DNA of 64,000 bases from Bacillota bacterium (GTDB lineage: Bacteria > Bacillota > Clostridia > Tissierellales > Sedimentibacteraceae): NCBI GenBank assembly GCA_023453025.1, contig JAEXUD010000062.1, forward strand, positions 62,001-126,000, read 5' to 3'. Shown piece by piece: positions 34,988-43,491 of the stretch. Below the pieces are notes generated by a model that was given only the letters and a program-made list of their open reading frames with translations, did not search any database and was not told the DNA's origin. Positions within the stretch are counted from its first letter, which is position 1. Each line of letters begins with the position of its first letter. The position numbers were made by a program, and so were the translations under genes.

Positions 34988-35878
34988 ATGAATTATATGA
35001 AGCGTATGTCAAAGGTTTACTTAAAATCAGATGAAATTGTTTTTGACAATAATGCCAGATTTATCATAATGAGTGATTGTCACAGAGGCGATGGAAATTG
35101 GTCAGATTCATTTGCCGGAAACCAGAATATTTACTACACAGCTTTATCATATTATTTCAATGAAGATTATACATATATCGAGCTGGGAGACGGAGATGAA
35201 CTGTGGGAGTACAGAAATATGGAGGATATTATACAAGAACATAGTGATGTGTTCTGGCTCATGAAAAAATTCTATGATAAAAACAGGCTTTATATGATCT
35301 ACGGAAATCATGATATGGTTAAAAGAAGTCCTGATTTTGTTGAAAAAAACCTATACAAATATTTTAGTCAAAGAGATAATAAATATTTTGATTTGTTTCA
35401 TAATATTAAGGTACATGAAGGATTGATATTAAAGCACAAAGAGTCAAACAGCGATATACTATTACTTCACGGTCATCAGGTGGATTTATTAAACAGCGAC
35501 CTCTGGAGGGTTGCAAGGTTTTTGGTAAGATACTTCTGGCGTCCGTTGGAAAATTTTTGTTTCAAGGACGTTACAAGAACAGCTAAAAATTATAAAAAGA
35601 AAAAGGACGTGGCAAGAAGACTGTCTGAGTGGGTGATAAGAGAAAACAAGATGCTTATTGCAGGACATAACCACAGGCCAATGTTTCCTGAGACAGGTGA
35701 GCCGCCATATTTTAACGACGGAAGCTGCGTGCATCCAAGATGCATCACCGGAATTGAATTGGTAAACGGTAGTATAGCATTGGTTAAATGGAGCGTAAAA
35801 ACAAATAATAACGATAATTTGATGGTTAAAAAGGATATACTTGCAGGCCCCAAAAAAATAACAGATTATTTACAATAG
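34988..35878 (+). CDS. Calcineurin-like metallophosphoesterase
   Basis: A 296-residue two-metal phosphoesterase. All five family motifs are present: FIIMSDCHRGDGN, IELGDGDELWEYRN (GDxxE), MIYGNHDMVK, LLHGHQVDLL and IAGHNHRPMFPE. It resembles the LpxH-like group, but the organism has no sign of lipid A, so the substrate is open (a phospholipid head group or nucleotide). The frame opens at 34949; the ATG at 34988 follows AAGGATG and is preferred, with another possible ATG nine bases later. There is no signal peptide. Confidence 0.88.
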   Translation: MNYMKRMSKVYLKSDEIVFDNNARFIIMSDCHRGDGNWSDSFAGNQNIYYTALSYYFNEDYTYIELGDGDELWEYRNMEDIIQEHSDVFWLMKKFYDKNRLYMIYGNHDMVKRSPDFVEKNLYKYFSQRDNKYFDLFHNIKVHEGLILKHKESNSDILLLHGHQVDLLNSDLWRVARFLVRYFWRPLENFCFKDVTRTAKNYKKKKDVARRLSEWVIRENKMLIAGHNHRPMFPETGEPPYFNDGSCVHPRCITGIELVNGSIALVKWSVKTNNNDNLMVKKDILAGPKKITDYLQ

Positions 35879-35916
35879 ATAAAGACATCCTGTATATAAA
35901 GTTTTATCAAATTATT

Positions 35917-35946
35917 ATGCCCCCTACTTATATAAGTGGAGGGCAT
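35917..35946. terminator. Stem-loop between convergent genes
   Basis: ATGCCCCCTACTTAT against ATAAGTGGAGGGCAT, mostly paired, followed by TTTT. Confidence 0.6.
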
Positions 35947-35966
35947 TTTAAGCTTCGGACTAATTT

Positions 35967-36884
35967 TTACTGTTTATTAGCTTTTAAGTTTTCAGATTGA
36001 GCTATGAGCATACCTAACAACATCAGGGCACAGCCTGCGTAACCCCTGGCAGGAAGCCTCTCCTGAAGAAGCAATGCTCCTCCTATTGCCGCGAATACCG
36101 ATTCCATGCTTAAAGCAATTGCCGCATGTGACGGCTTGGCATATTTCTGTCCTACAGCCTGAAGTGTGTATGCAACTCCGGCAGACAATATCCCGCCATA
36201 TAAAATTGGCACAAGGGCGCTATTTATTCCGTTTAAATCAATATCTTCAAAAATGAATGCAACAATCAGGCTTAAAACAGAGCATGCAGCAAACTGAATA
36301 CTTGACAATTTTAAAGCATCTACATTTTTTACAAATCTGTCAATAAGCTGAATATGTGTTGCCCAGAAAAATGCTCCTATAATTTCCAGTAAATCTCCAA
36401 ATTCAATAGAAAGGCTTTCATTAATGCTCAAAAAATATAACCCGATGACTGCTGTCAGCGCTCCAATCCAGGTGGTGTAGTATGTTTTTTGCTTTAAAAA
36501 TATTCCCAAAACAGGTACAAGAACTATGTATAGACTTGTAATGAAACCCGCCTTACCTGCTGTAGTATAAATCAGTCCTACCTGCTGCAGAGATGCAGCT
36601 ATAAAAAGTACACTGCCGGCCAGCAATCCTGATTTAACAGTTGTCCTGAAATCAGCTTCTTCAAATTTTTTATTATATTTATCGTCTTCAATTTCAGTTT
36701 TAGAGTTTTTATTAAAAAAATAAATTACAGGTAAAAGTGACAAGCTCCCCAATGCAAATCTGATGCCATTAAAGGTAAATGCTCCTACATGCTGCATCCC
36801 AACTCTTTGGGCAACAAATGCAAATCCCCATATTGCCGCAGTAAGCAGCAAAATGAACACAGATTTAACTTCTCTAGTTTTCAT
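35967..36884 (-). CDS. EamA/DMT family transporter
   Basis: A 305-residue ten-helix exporter. The first half has AAIWGFAFVAQRVGMQHVGA and FNGIRFALGSL; the second has IIGAFFWATHIQLIDRFV and LSMESVFAAIGGALLLQERL, classic RhaT/EamA signatures. Start ATG 36884 is behind CAGGAGAACTAAA; an earlier frame opening at 36905 lacks a site. Substrate unknown. It is the second DMT protein in the window and is only distantly similar to the one at 7863. Confidence 0.92.
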   Translation of the reverse strand: MKTREVKSVFILLLTAAIWGFAFVAQRVGMQHVGAFTFNGIRFALGSLSLLPVIYFFNKNSKTEIEDDKYNKKFEEADFRTTVKSGLLAGSVLFIAASLQQVGLIYTTAGKAGFITSLYIVLVPVLGIFLKQKTYYTTWIGALTAVIGLYFLSINESLSIEFGDLLEIIGAFFWATHIQLIDRFVKNVDALKLSSIQFAACSVLSLIVAFIFEDIDLNGINSALVPILYGGILSAGVAYTLQAVGQKYAKPSHAAIALSMESVFAAIGGALLLQERLPARGYAGCALMLLGMLIAQSENLKANKQ

Positions 36885-37024
36885 TTTAGTTCTCCTGATT
36901 AACAATAATATGTAATATGTGAAAATGCATTATTCTATTTTCACATATTTATATTTTAACATATAAATGGTAATTTTCATAGAGGAAAAAGTAAAAGAAT
37001 GATTTCATTCAAGCAGTGAATACT

Positions 37025-37603
37025 TTACTGTCCCGTTCTGAAAAGAGCATTTAATTTATTAATTGAAGTTTTCTTTCTACCGGTTAATGTGCTGTAAGGT
37101 ACGTTAAAATGTTTTGATATTTCTACTAACGGAATATGTTTGAAATAATAAAGATAAATTATTTCTTGTTCCTTTTCATTAAGCTTATAAAGATTAACCA
37201 ATAATTCTTCTGAGTTTTCCTTTTTAATTACATTTTCAAGGATATCCATGCTGCTTTCAATAATATTTTCCAGCTCAAAGTTCTCCTGCCCTATTTTTTC
37301 TGACAGACTCATTTCGATTTTTTGCTTTTTAGCTTTTTCATAATAATTTTTAAAAAAATATTGTATTTTTATTTTTACATACTGAAGAAAATGAACTTCA
37401 CATTTATTATCATAAGTTTTTAATGCTTGTAAGATTACAATGTATCCTTCCTGCAGCATGTCCTCAGTTATAGAATCTTTTGAATCCCAGTACATATAAA
37501 TGTTTTTATATAATAATGGTTTCAAGTTTTCAAGCAATATTTCCTGATAATTCTTGTCCCCATTTAATGACTTCTGAATAATATAGTTAATGTCAGATGC
37601 CAT
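37025..37603 (-). CDS. Sigma-70 family RNA polymerase sigma factor
   Basis: A 192-residue group 3/4-like sigma factor. Region 2 reads ITEDMLQEGYIVILQALKTY (polymerase contact) and QYVKIKIQYFFKNYYEKAKK (-10 recognition). Region 4 reads LNEKEQEIIYLYYFKHIPL then VEISKHFNVPYSTLTGRKKT, a helix-turn-helix for the -35 box. A spacer of about 40 residues lies between, with no full region 3. It is not one of the known sporulation sigmas. It is divergent from a ComK-like gene 160 bases away, so the two may regulate each other or a shared regulon. The site AAGAAGGGAT precedes the ATG. Confidence 0.88.
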   Translation of the reverse strand: MASDINYIIQKSLNGDKNYQEILLENLKPLLYKNIYMYWDSKDSITEDMLQEGYIVILQALKTYDNKCEVHFLQYVKIKIQYFFKNYYEKAKKQKIEMSLSEKIGQENFELENIIESSMDILENVIKKENSEELLVNLYKLNEKEQEIIYLYYFKHIPLVEISKHFNVPYSTLTGRKKTSINKLNALFRTGQ

Positions 37604-37762
37604 ATTATCCCTTCTTTCAATAATTTAACTAAATTATAGAATATGCTTCATTAAAAGCAAAAACAGGAAAAAGGCAAATTACACATTGAATCTGACAGCT
37701 TTAAGGAAAAGTAAGAATGTTGAAAAATCAATACGAATTTATTATAAAAGGATTTGTTTAGT

Positions 37763-38236
37763 ATGAAAAATACAATTAAATTCAATGAAATCGAGGCTAT
37801 GCTGCCGATTTACGTCAAAGACAAAGGAAACTGCACTGAAATAATAACGGCAGACTCGTCTTATATACAAAATGCAACAATTGAAACATGCATTAAAAAA
37901 TTGGCAGATTATTATAATATCAGCCTTTATCATAACAGATTAAACTATGGAATTGAGCTTGGAATTACAAATAAGGTGCCTATAGTAATCCGTGAAAATC
38001 TGGTATATATCTATGTGAATGTGAGAGAACCTATGTTTAAACATGACGCAGCAAATGGTATTGTTGATTTGAACAAAATTAAGCAGGTGTATCAAGAAGA
38101 TGGTTATGCAACCATCTTGTTAATCTCTGACAGGATTATACAAACAAGGCAGAGCTTAAAATCTCTTAAGAAAAACATATTAAATGGAAGATTAACCAAG
38201 GATCTATACAAGGAAAAGCATAGAATAAGCAATTAG
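37763..38236 (+). CDS. ComK-like protein (possible competence transcription factor)
   Basis: A 157-residue protein with the general layout of ComK: IEAMLPIYVKDKGNCTEIIT near the start, then ETCIKKLADYYNISLYHNRL and GIELGITNKVPIVIREN, where ComK has SCxYYGSSxxGR...KxPI. The C-terminus QTRQSLKSLKKNILNG also fits. The match is by pattern only and is weak. If right it would bind DNA at K-box-like sites and act on DNA uptake genes, none of which are in the window. The ATG 37763 follows AAAAGGA at ten bases. A divergent sigma factor lies next to it. Confidence 0.6.
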   Translation: MKNTIKFNEIEAMLPIYVKDKGNCTEIITADSSYIQNATIETCIKKLADYYNISLYHNRLNYGIELGITNKVPIVIRENLVYIYVNVREPMFKHDAANGIVDLNKIKQVYQEDGYATILLISDRIIQTRQSLKSLKKNILNGRLTKDLYKEKHRISN

Positions 38237-38237
38237 T

Positions 38238-38269
38238 ATTAAGTGGGAGGGTAAAACCTCCCACTTAAT
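38238..38269 (+). terminator. Terminator after the ComK-like gene
   Basis: Perfect 13-base arms ATTAAGTGGGAGG / CCTCCCACTTAAT with loop GTAAAA. Confidence 0.8.
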
Positions 38270-38358
38270 ATCACGTTTTGGACATTGTATTCATATTTGT
38301 TAATATATTTCATATAATTTATTAATAAATAATGAATCTTCATACAGGGGGATATAAA

Positions 38359-38631
38359 ATGGATGAGAAAAATGTACAAAGCTTATTGCTTGAAAATAAG
38401 GAAGTATTAAATGTAACCGGAGTTGAAAATGTAGATAATTTCAATGATGAAACTGTGGTATTAATTACAAACAAAGGAAAGCTCACCATAAAGGGTGATA
38501 AGCTTAATATCAGCAAGCTGAATGTTGATGAAGGAAAGCTTACTGTAAGAGGAGTTATTAATTCTCTTATATATTCTGAATATGAAGGTCAAAGAGAAAA
38601 AGTAAGCTTAGTAAAAAAATTATTTAAGTAG
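38359..38631 (+). CDS. yabP: Sporulation protein YabP
   Basis: A 90-residue YabP/YqfC-type protein. It reads NKEVLNVTGVENVDNFND then LITNKGKLTIKGDKLNISKL and LTVRGVINSLIYSE, the beta-rich family pattern. In Bacillus yabP is part of the sporulation operon with yabQ and is needed in the mother cell. The ATG at 38359 follows CAGGGGGATATAAA; the earlier in-frame ATG at 38332 is not needed. yabQ begins eight bases after the stop. Confidence 0.93.
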   Translation: MDEKNVQSLLLENKEVLNVTGVENVDNFNDETVVLITNKGKLTIKGDKLNISKLNVDEGKLTVRGVINSLIYSEYEGQREKVSLVKKLFK

Positions 38632-38639
38632 GAATTATA

Positions 38640-39242
38640 ATGGATTATTTACCATACTCTCAAGAATACATGCTTGCAGTATCTGCTATGGGAGGTATGC
38701 TTTTTGGGTTAATGTGGGACATATACAGACTCATAAGGCACTACATTAAATTAGACAGATCAGGTACTGCAATAGGTGATATTGTTTATTGGATAATAAG
38801 TATTTACATAGGTGTGCAACTCATATTTTATTTAAGCTATGGCAATGTAAGATTATTTATTCTTATGGGTTTTATAATAGGTGCACTATTATATTTTTAC
38901 GGTTTAAGCCGATATATCTTAAAAGTGTTTATTTTTGTTATAGATACAATTTTGAAGGCTGTTAATAAAGCAGTTAATTTTTTGATCGGACCACTTAAAT
39001 ATATCTATAACCAAATTAAAATTATTTTATATCCTGTCAAGCTGAAATACGAAATAGCTAGAAATAAGGCTAAAAAGCGATATAAATTTATTAAATTCAG
39101 GATAAAAAAGGTTTCAAAAAACCAAAAATTGTTATATAATAAAAGGAAGCAGGCGAAACATTTAAACAAAAGAAGAAAGGAGCAAAGGCGATATGAACGA
39201 AGACCCCAAAATAGTGGAGTTAAAGAAAAAAATAAGCAATGA
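38640..39242 (+). CDS. yabQ: Spore cortex biosynthesis protein YabQ
   Basis: A 200-residue membrane protein with four N-terminal helices (QEYMLAVSAMGGMLFGLMWD, then DIVYWIISIYIGVQLIFYL and LFILMGFIIGALLYFYGLS) and a long, very basic cytoplasmic tail (many Lys/Arg, residues about 125-200). It is required for spore cortex formation in Bacillus. The last 50 bases overlap the start of divIC in another frame, an unusually long overlap for this pair. Confidence 0.92.
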   Translation: MDYLPYSQEYMLAVSAMGGMLFGLMWDIYRLIRHYIKLDRSGTAIGDIVYWIISIYIGVQLIFYLSYGNVRLFILMGFIIGALLYFYGLSRYILKVFIFVIDTILKAVNKAVNFLIGPLKYIYNQIKIILYPVKLKYEIARNKAKKRYKFIKFRIKKVSKNQKLLYNKRKQAKHLNKRRKEQRRYERRPQNSGVKEKNKQ

Positions 39243-39648
39243 AGACTTCAGAAGACAGGAAAAAGAAATAAAAGAACAAAGAAGACATGAAAAACTATTT
39301 GTTCCAAAAAAGAAAAAAAGAAAATTAAATATTATAAATTTTTTGTTCAGCGTCTTTGTGCTTTACTTTGCATACACTGCGTTTACTCAGTATCAGATGC
39401 TAAATGAACTGAACAATCAAATAGATGAAAAGAATATAAAAAAAGCTGAAATTGAAAAAGAAGTCAGGGAGCTCCAACAGGATGTGGAAAAAATGAACAA
39501 TGAAGAAGAATTACTGGAGCTTGTTGAAAAAATAGCCAGGGACCAATACAAAATGGTTAAACCAAATGAAACTATATATATAGATAAAAATAAGAATGAA
39601 AATAAATTAATTCAAGGAATAGGATACGAAAAAGACTTAGAAAACTAA
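39193..39648 (+). CDS. divIC: Septum formation initiator DivIC/FtsB family
   Basis: A 151-residue bitopic division protein. It has a basic cytoplasmic N-terminus (about 45 residues, longer than usual), a single membrane helix (FLFSVFVLYFAYTAFTQ, about 50-67), an extracellular coiled coil (NNQIDEKNIKKAEIEKEVRE) and the conserved end LVEKIARDQYKMVKPNETIY. It would pair with FtsL/DivIB in the divisome. The site AAAGGAGCAAAGG lies inside yabQ. Its position between yabQ and spoIIE is conserved in Firmicutes. Confidence 0.92.
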   Translation: MNEDPKIVELKKKISNEDFRRQEKEIKEQRRHEKLFVPKKKKRKLNIINFLFSVFVLYFAYTAFTQYQMLNELNNQIDEKNIKKAEIEKEVRELQQDVEKMNNEEELLELVEKIARDQYKMVKPNETIYIDKNKNENKLIQGIGYEKDLEN

Positions 39649-39714
39649 TAAATATCGCATAGTTTGACAGTATTTTACAATGGTTTCTGCTACCATGAAC
39701 AAGGGGTGGAAATC

Positions 39715-41322
39715 ATGATTGGAAAAACTAACGATAAAAATTACTATTTAAATATTTTAGGAAACATTTTCAGAGCTGAAATAATACACATTAAAGAAAA
39801 TTGGTATATTTTTTTGATGTGTTTTTTCATTGCCAGATTTAATATTATTGATGAAATATTTCCGTTTGCAATAATTGTATTGTGCACATATTGCTATGTT
39901 ATGGGAAATTCGTTTATGATGCTGATTGTAACAATATCGGCAGTTTTATCTGTTGGATTCAATTTTGCTTACATAATTATGCTTACGGCGGTATATGCTT
40001 ATTTTTATAATTTCAGGAATGAAAAAAAATCAATTTTTCTTGTTTCAGCTTACTCGTCTATAATATTATTAATTTCAAAAACAACCTTGGTTTTGGCAGA
40101 CGGTTTTAGTTTGAACAAGCTGATGCTGAATATTTTTGAAGCGATGTTTGTTTACAGCGGAATTATACTTTCAAACGAAATAATTAAAACTATAAAAAAT
40201 GTTAAAAGCAATACAAAAAAAACAAATATCCACAGGTTAAAAAATGAAAAAGTTAAAAAGAAAAAAGAATCAGTTGACGATGATATAAGTGATACCAATA
40301 AACTGTACAATAGAAGAAACGATAAGGCAGAAAGCGAGGCAGCATCAACAGCAACGGATAGAGTGCCGCACAGCAATAAAATAATTCATAATATTTCTGA
40401 ATATAAAAAATCTAAGCAATTAAACATTTTTACGGATATTGCAAAAATAAAAATTAAGGAACAGCTGCTTTGGCAGAACATTAATGTCAAATTTTTTGAG
40501 GTGTTTTCTTCAAATAAAAATTCAATTGTCCTGAGCGTTACGGTAAAAACTGAAAAATCCTGTGATGAAGCTGAAAGCGCTGTTGAGCTTATAGTAAGAA
40601 ATATATGCGGTGTTAAGCTAAAATGTACTGACAGAGTAATTGCATCACCGAATTATTATGTATTGAAATTTAAGAATATTAAAAGAATTAAAATCAGGAC
40701 ATACTCAGCTTCAGCAGTTAAGGATGGCAGTGAGGTGTCCGGAGACAGCTTTGCATATGCCGGCAGGGCAGACAGATATTACACCGTGCTTTGCGATGGA
40801 ATCGGCTCCGGTGAGGAAGCGTACAATGAGAGTAACGGTGCGGTTGATTTGCTTTCAAAATTTGTATACACCGATTTTTCGGAAGAACAGATATTAAGAA
40901 CATTGAATTCCATACTGATGATTAAGTTGGGAGAAGAAAGATTTGTAACCTTTGATTTTAACATAATAGACTATGGTTCCCGGGAAATCAGGCTTTACAA
41001 AGCCGGAGCAGCGCCAACCTACATTATAAGCAAGAGAAATGTTGAAAAAATATCAGGTAAAAGTCTTCCGCTGGGAATACTGGATAATTTTGAATACAGC
41101 TCTTTTAAAAAGAAAATTGAAATGGGGGACATTATTATAATGGTATCCGATGGTATAACAGATTCAATAAGTCTTGATGAAAAGAAATCACTTGATAAAT
41201 ACTTGGAACTAATAATCGACAAGGATCCTCAGACAATAGCCAACTCTGTATTAAGCTATGCATTGAGAGGTCAGGACACGGTTTTTGATGATATGACAGT
41301 ATTGGTAACTAAAATTGGATAA
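39715..41322 (+). CDS. spoIIE: Stage II sporulation protein E, compact form
   Basis: A 535-residue membrane phosphatase that dephosphorylates SpoIIAA to release sigma-F. The N-terminal third holds about five or six helices (residues about 30-160), a charged linker follows, and the C-terminal PP2C domain has GDSFAYAGRADRYYTVLCDG, then DGIGSGEEA, KAGAAPTYI, SLPLGIL, MVSDGITDS and DDMTVLVTK with the metal Asp residues. Bacillus SpoIIE has about 830 residues and ten helices, so the membrane part and the middle domain are much reduced. The ATG 39715 follows GGGGTGGAAATC. Gene order divIC-spoIIE-tilS confirms identity. Confidence 0.92.
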   Translation: MIGKTNDKNYYLNILGNIFRAEIIHIKENWYIFLMCFFIARFNIIDEIFPFAIIVLCTYCYVMGNSFMMLIVTISAVLSVGFNFAYIIMLTAVYAYFYNFRNEKKSIFLVSAYSSIILLISKTTLVLADGFSLNKLMLNIFEAMFVYSGIILSNEIIKTIKNVKSNTKKTNIHRLKNEKVKKKKESVDDDISDTNKLYNRRNDKAESEAASTATDRVPHSNKIIHNISEYKKSKQLNIFTDIAKIKIKEQLLWQNINVKFFEVFSSNKNSIVLSVTVKTEKSCDEAESAVELIVRNICGVKLKCTDRVIASPNYYVLKFKNIKRIKIRTYSASAVKDGSEVSGDSFAYAGRADRYYTVLCDGIGSGEEAYNESNGAVDLLSKFVYTDFSEEQILRTLNSILMIKLGEERFVTFDFNIIDYGSREIRLYKAGAAPTYIISKRNVEKISGKSLPLGILDNFEYSSFKKKIEMGDIIIMVSDGITDSISLDEKKSLDKYLELIIDKDPQTIANSVLSYALRGQDTVFDDMTVLVTKIG

Positions 41323-41329
41323 AAAACAT

Positions 41330-41399
41330 GAGATTCTTCGCTCACTCAGGATGACAGCAGCATATGACCCTGCCGTCCTGAACGCAGTGTAGAATCTTA
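41330..41399. repeat. AGATTCTTCG / AGAATCT hairpin repeat, copy 1
   Basis: Begins GAGATTCTTCGCTCACTCAGG and ends TGTAGAATCTTA; the arms pair imperfectly around the centre. A related element with perfect outer arms is at 55804-55869. It lies between spoIIE and tilS and may act as a terminator or be an intergenic repeat. Confidence 0.75.
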
Positions 41400-41500
41400 T
41401 TTTTAATAGCTAAATAAATATTTAATTAAATTTTAAAAAATATTTTTAAAATACTAAATCCGTGGTATAATTTATAACATGTAATAAAATGAGGAGTATT

Positions 41501-42889
41501 ATGTATAGTTTAGTTAAACAAAATATAATTGATAAATGCTTGATAAATACAGATGATAATATTTTAATTGGATTGTCAGGCGGTCCTGATTCTGTATTTT
41601 TGCTTCATAACTTAAGAAAATTAAAGGCAGAATTAAGATTTAATTTGTATGCTTCTCATATAAACCACATGTACAGAGGTGAGGATGCACAGCATGATGA
41701 AGATTTTGTCAGGCATCTATGCTGTAAATATGGTATCAAGTTATTTGTCAGGAGAAAGCATGCAGGAGAGTATGCCAGAGAGCTTAAAGTAACAGAGGAG
41801 GAAGCCGGAAGAATTTTAAGATATGATTTTTTTAAAGATAACCTGGATGAAATAGGCGGAGGCAAAATTGCCGTTGCTCATAATTTAAACGACCAGGCGG
41901 AAACAGTTCTTCAACGAATTATCAGAGGAAGCGGTATTGACGGTTTAAGTGCGATGTCATATCAAAAAGATAATTTAATCAGACCCATGCTTAATGTTAC
42001 AAAATCAGAGGTGCTGAATTACCTTCAAGAAAACAATTATGAATATTGCATTGATAAAACTAATTTACACGATATTTATGGAAGAAACAAAATCAGATTA
42101 AATTTAATTCCCTACATGGAAAAAAACTTTAATCCCAATATTCAAAATTCATTGTTCAGAATGTCTGAAACAATGGAAAGAGATAAAAAAATCATAGAAA
42201 AGTACATAGCGCTAAGGTTTAATGAAGTTCTCCTTGAAAAAACCGACAATAAAATTACTATGGATATCAATAGGCTTAAAGCAATTGAAGACGGTGAATC
42301 AGGAAGAATTATCAGAAAGGCAATAGAAGAGCTTAAGGGAAACACAGTCAATATTGAAATGAAGCATATTGACTATGCAATTGACTTTATAAAAACCGGT
42401 TCCACAGGCAAAAAAATTAATTTGTCTGAGGGCTTTACAATTGAAATCAGCTATGATAATTTTATAATTAATAAAGTAGTTGAAAAAATTGCAAGGTTTC
42501 AATATAATATTGAATTAAACGAAACATTGTATATCCCAGAAGTTGGAAAAGCTGTTTTCTGCAGAATTTTAAATGCTTCCGAATTCAACAGGGAGGACAA
42601 GAACAGCATAAGTATCGATTATGATTTGATAAACGGAAATATTGTTGTAAGAAACAGATTGCCCGGAGATTCGATGATTCCCTGCGGCATGACCGGCAGT
42701 AAAAAAATCAAGGATATTTTTATAGATTTAAAAATACCCGCAGAAGAAAGAGACAGTAAACTGATAATTGCAGATGATGATAATATATTATGGCTTGAAG
42801 GCTTCAGAATCCACAACAGTTTCAAAGTGTCATCTTCAACTAATAAAATACTAAACATTTCAATGGAGGACAACACTAATGAAAAATGA
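41501..42889 (+). CDS. tilS: tRNA(Ile)-lysidine synthase
   Basis: A 462-residue enzyme that converts C34 of the CAU anticodon tRNA-Ile to lysidine using ATP and Lys. The PP-loop is ILIGLSGGPDSVFLLHNL; other marks are ASHINHMYRGEDAQHDEDF, GGGKIAVAHNLNDQAETVL and LIRPML. C-terminal TilS domains follow (NRLPGDSMIPCGMTGSKKIK). The ATG 41501 follows ATGAGGAGTATT. It overlaps hpt by 11 bases, the usual tilS-hpt-ftsH order. Confidence 0.96.
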   Translation: MYSLVKQNIIDKCLINTDDNILIGLSGGPDSVFLLHNLRKLKAELRFNLYASHINHMYRGEDAQHDEDFVRHLCCKYGIKLFVRRKHAGEYARELKVTEEEAGRILRYDFFKDNLDEIGGGKIAVAHNLNDQAETVLQRIIRGSGIDGLSAMSYQKDNLIRPMLNVTKSEVLNYLQENNYEYCIDKTNLHDIYGRNKIRLNLIPYMEKNFNPNIQNSLFRMSETMERDKKIIEKYIALRFNEVLLEKTDNKITMDINRLKAIEDGESGRIIRKAIEELKGNTVNIEMKHIDYAIDFIKTGSTGKKINLSEGFTIEISYDNFIINKVVEKIARFQYNIELNETLYIPEVGKAVFCRILNASEFNREDKNSISIDYDLINGNIVVRNRLPGDSMIPCGMTGSKKIKDIFIDLKIPAEERDSKLIIADDDNILWLEGFRIHNSFKVSSSTNKILNISMEDNTNEK

Positions 42890-43415
42890 TATCAGAGAAA
42901 TACTAATTGCAGAGGATGCATTGCAATCGAAAGTAGCGGAACTTGGTGCGGCTATTACCGAGGATTATAAGGATAAGGATTTGCTATTGGTATGCGTATT
43001 AAAGGGAGCAGTTATATTTGTAAGTGATTTGATGAGAAAAATAGAGCTTCCTTTGGATATTGATTTTATGGCAATTTCCAGCTATGGTTCCAACACCCAG
43101 TCATCCGGAGTTGTAAGAATATTAAAAGATCTTAACACTGCAATCGAAGGAAGGCATGTTCTTATAGTCGAGGATATTATTGACTCAGGCCTGACATTGT
43201 CATATCTTGTGGAAAATTTAAAATCAAGAGGTCCTGCATCCGTTGAAATATGTACTATACTTGACAAACCGGACAGAAGAGCCATAAATTTGGAAATAAA
43301 ATACACAGGATTCCAGGTTCCTGATGAGTTTGTAGTGGGATATGGACTGGACTATGATGAAAAATACAGAAATTTACCATATATAGCAGTATTGAAGGAA
43401 GAAATTTACCAATAA
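42879..43415 (+). CDS. hpt: Hypoxanthine phosphoribosyltransferase
   Basis: A 178-residue purine salvage enzyme making IMP/GMP from hypoxanthine/guanine and PRPP. The PRPP motif is HVLIVEDIIDSGLTLSYL; the flexible-loop region is DFMAISSYGSNTQSSG, and the C-terminal FQVPDEFVVGYGLDYDEKYR binds the purine. It starts within the end of tilS (site GGAGGACAACACTA) and is followed by ftsH after 76 bases. Confidence 0.97.
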   Translation: MKNDIREILIAEDALQSKVAELGAAITEDYKDKDLLLVCVLKGAVIFVSDLMRKIELPLDIDFMAISSYGSNTQSSGVVRILKDLNTAIEGRHVLIVEDIIDSGLTLSYLVENLKSRGPASVEICTILDKPDRRAINLEIKYTGFQVPDEFVVGYGLDYDEKYRNLPYIAVLKEEIYQ

Positions 43416-43491
43416 ATAATTGTAAAGATTTAAAAACTATGCTACAATTTTAATATTAAAAACGCAGTCTTTAGACAAGAGGAGGCTTTAA

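Noticed and set aside
37720..37748. TTGAAA-N17-TATAAA as promoter of the ComK-like gene
   Set aside because: Spacing is good, but transcription would begin about eight bases before the ATG and leave the ribosome binding site outside the mRNA; kept out of the features.
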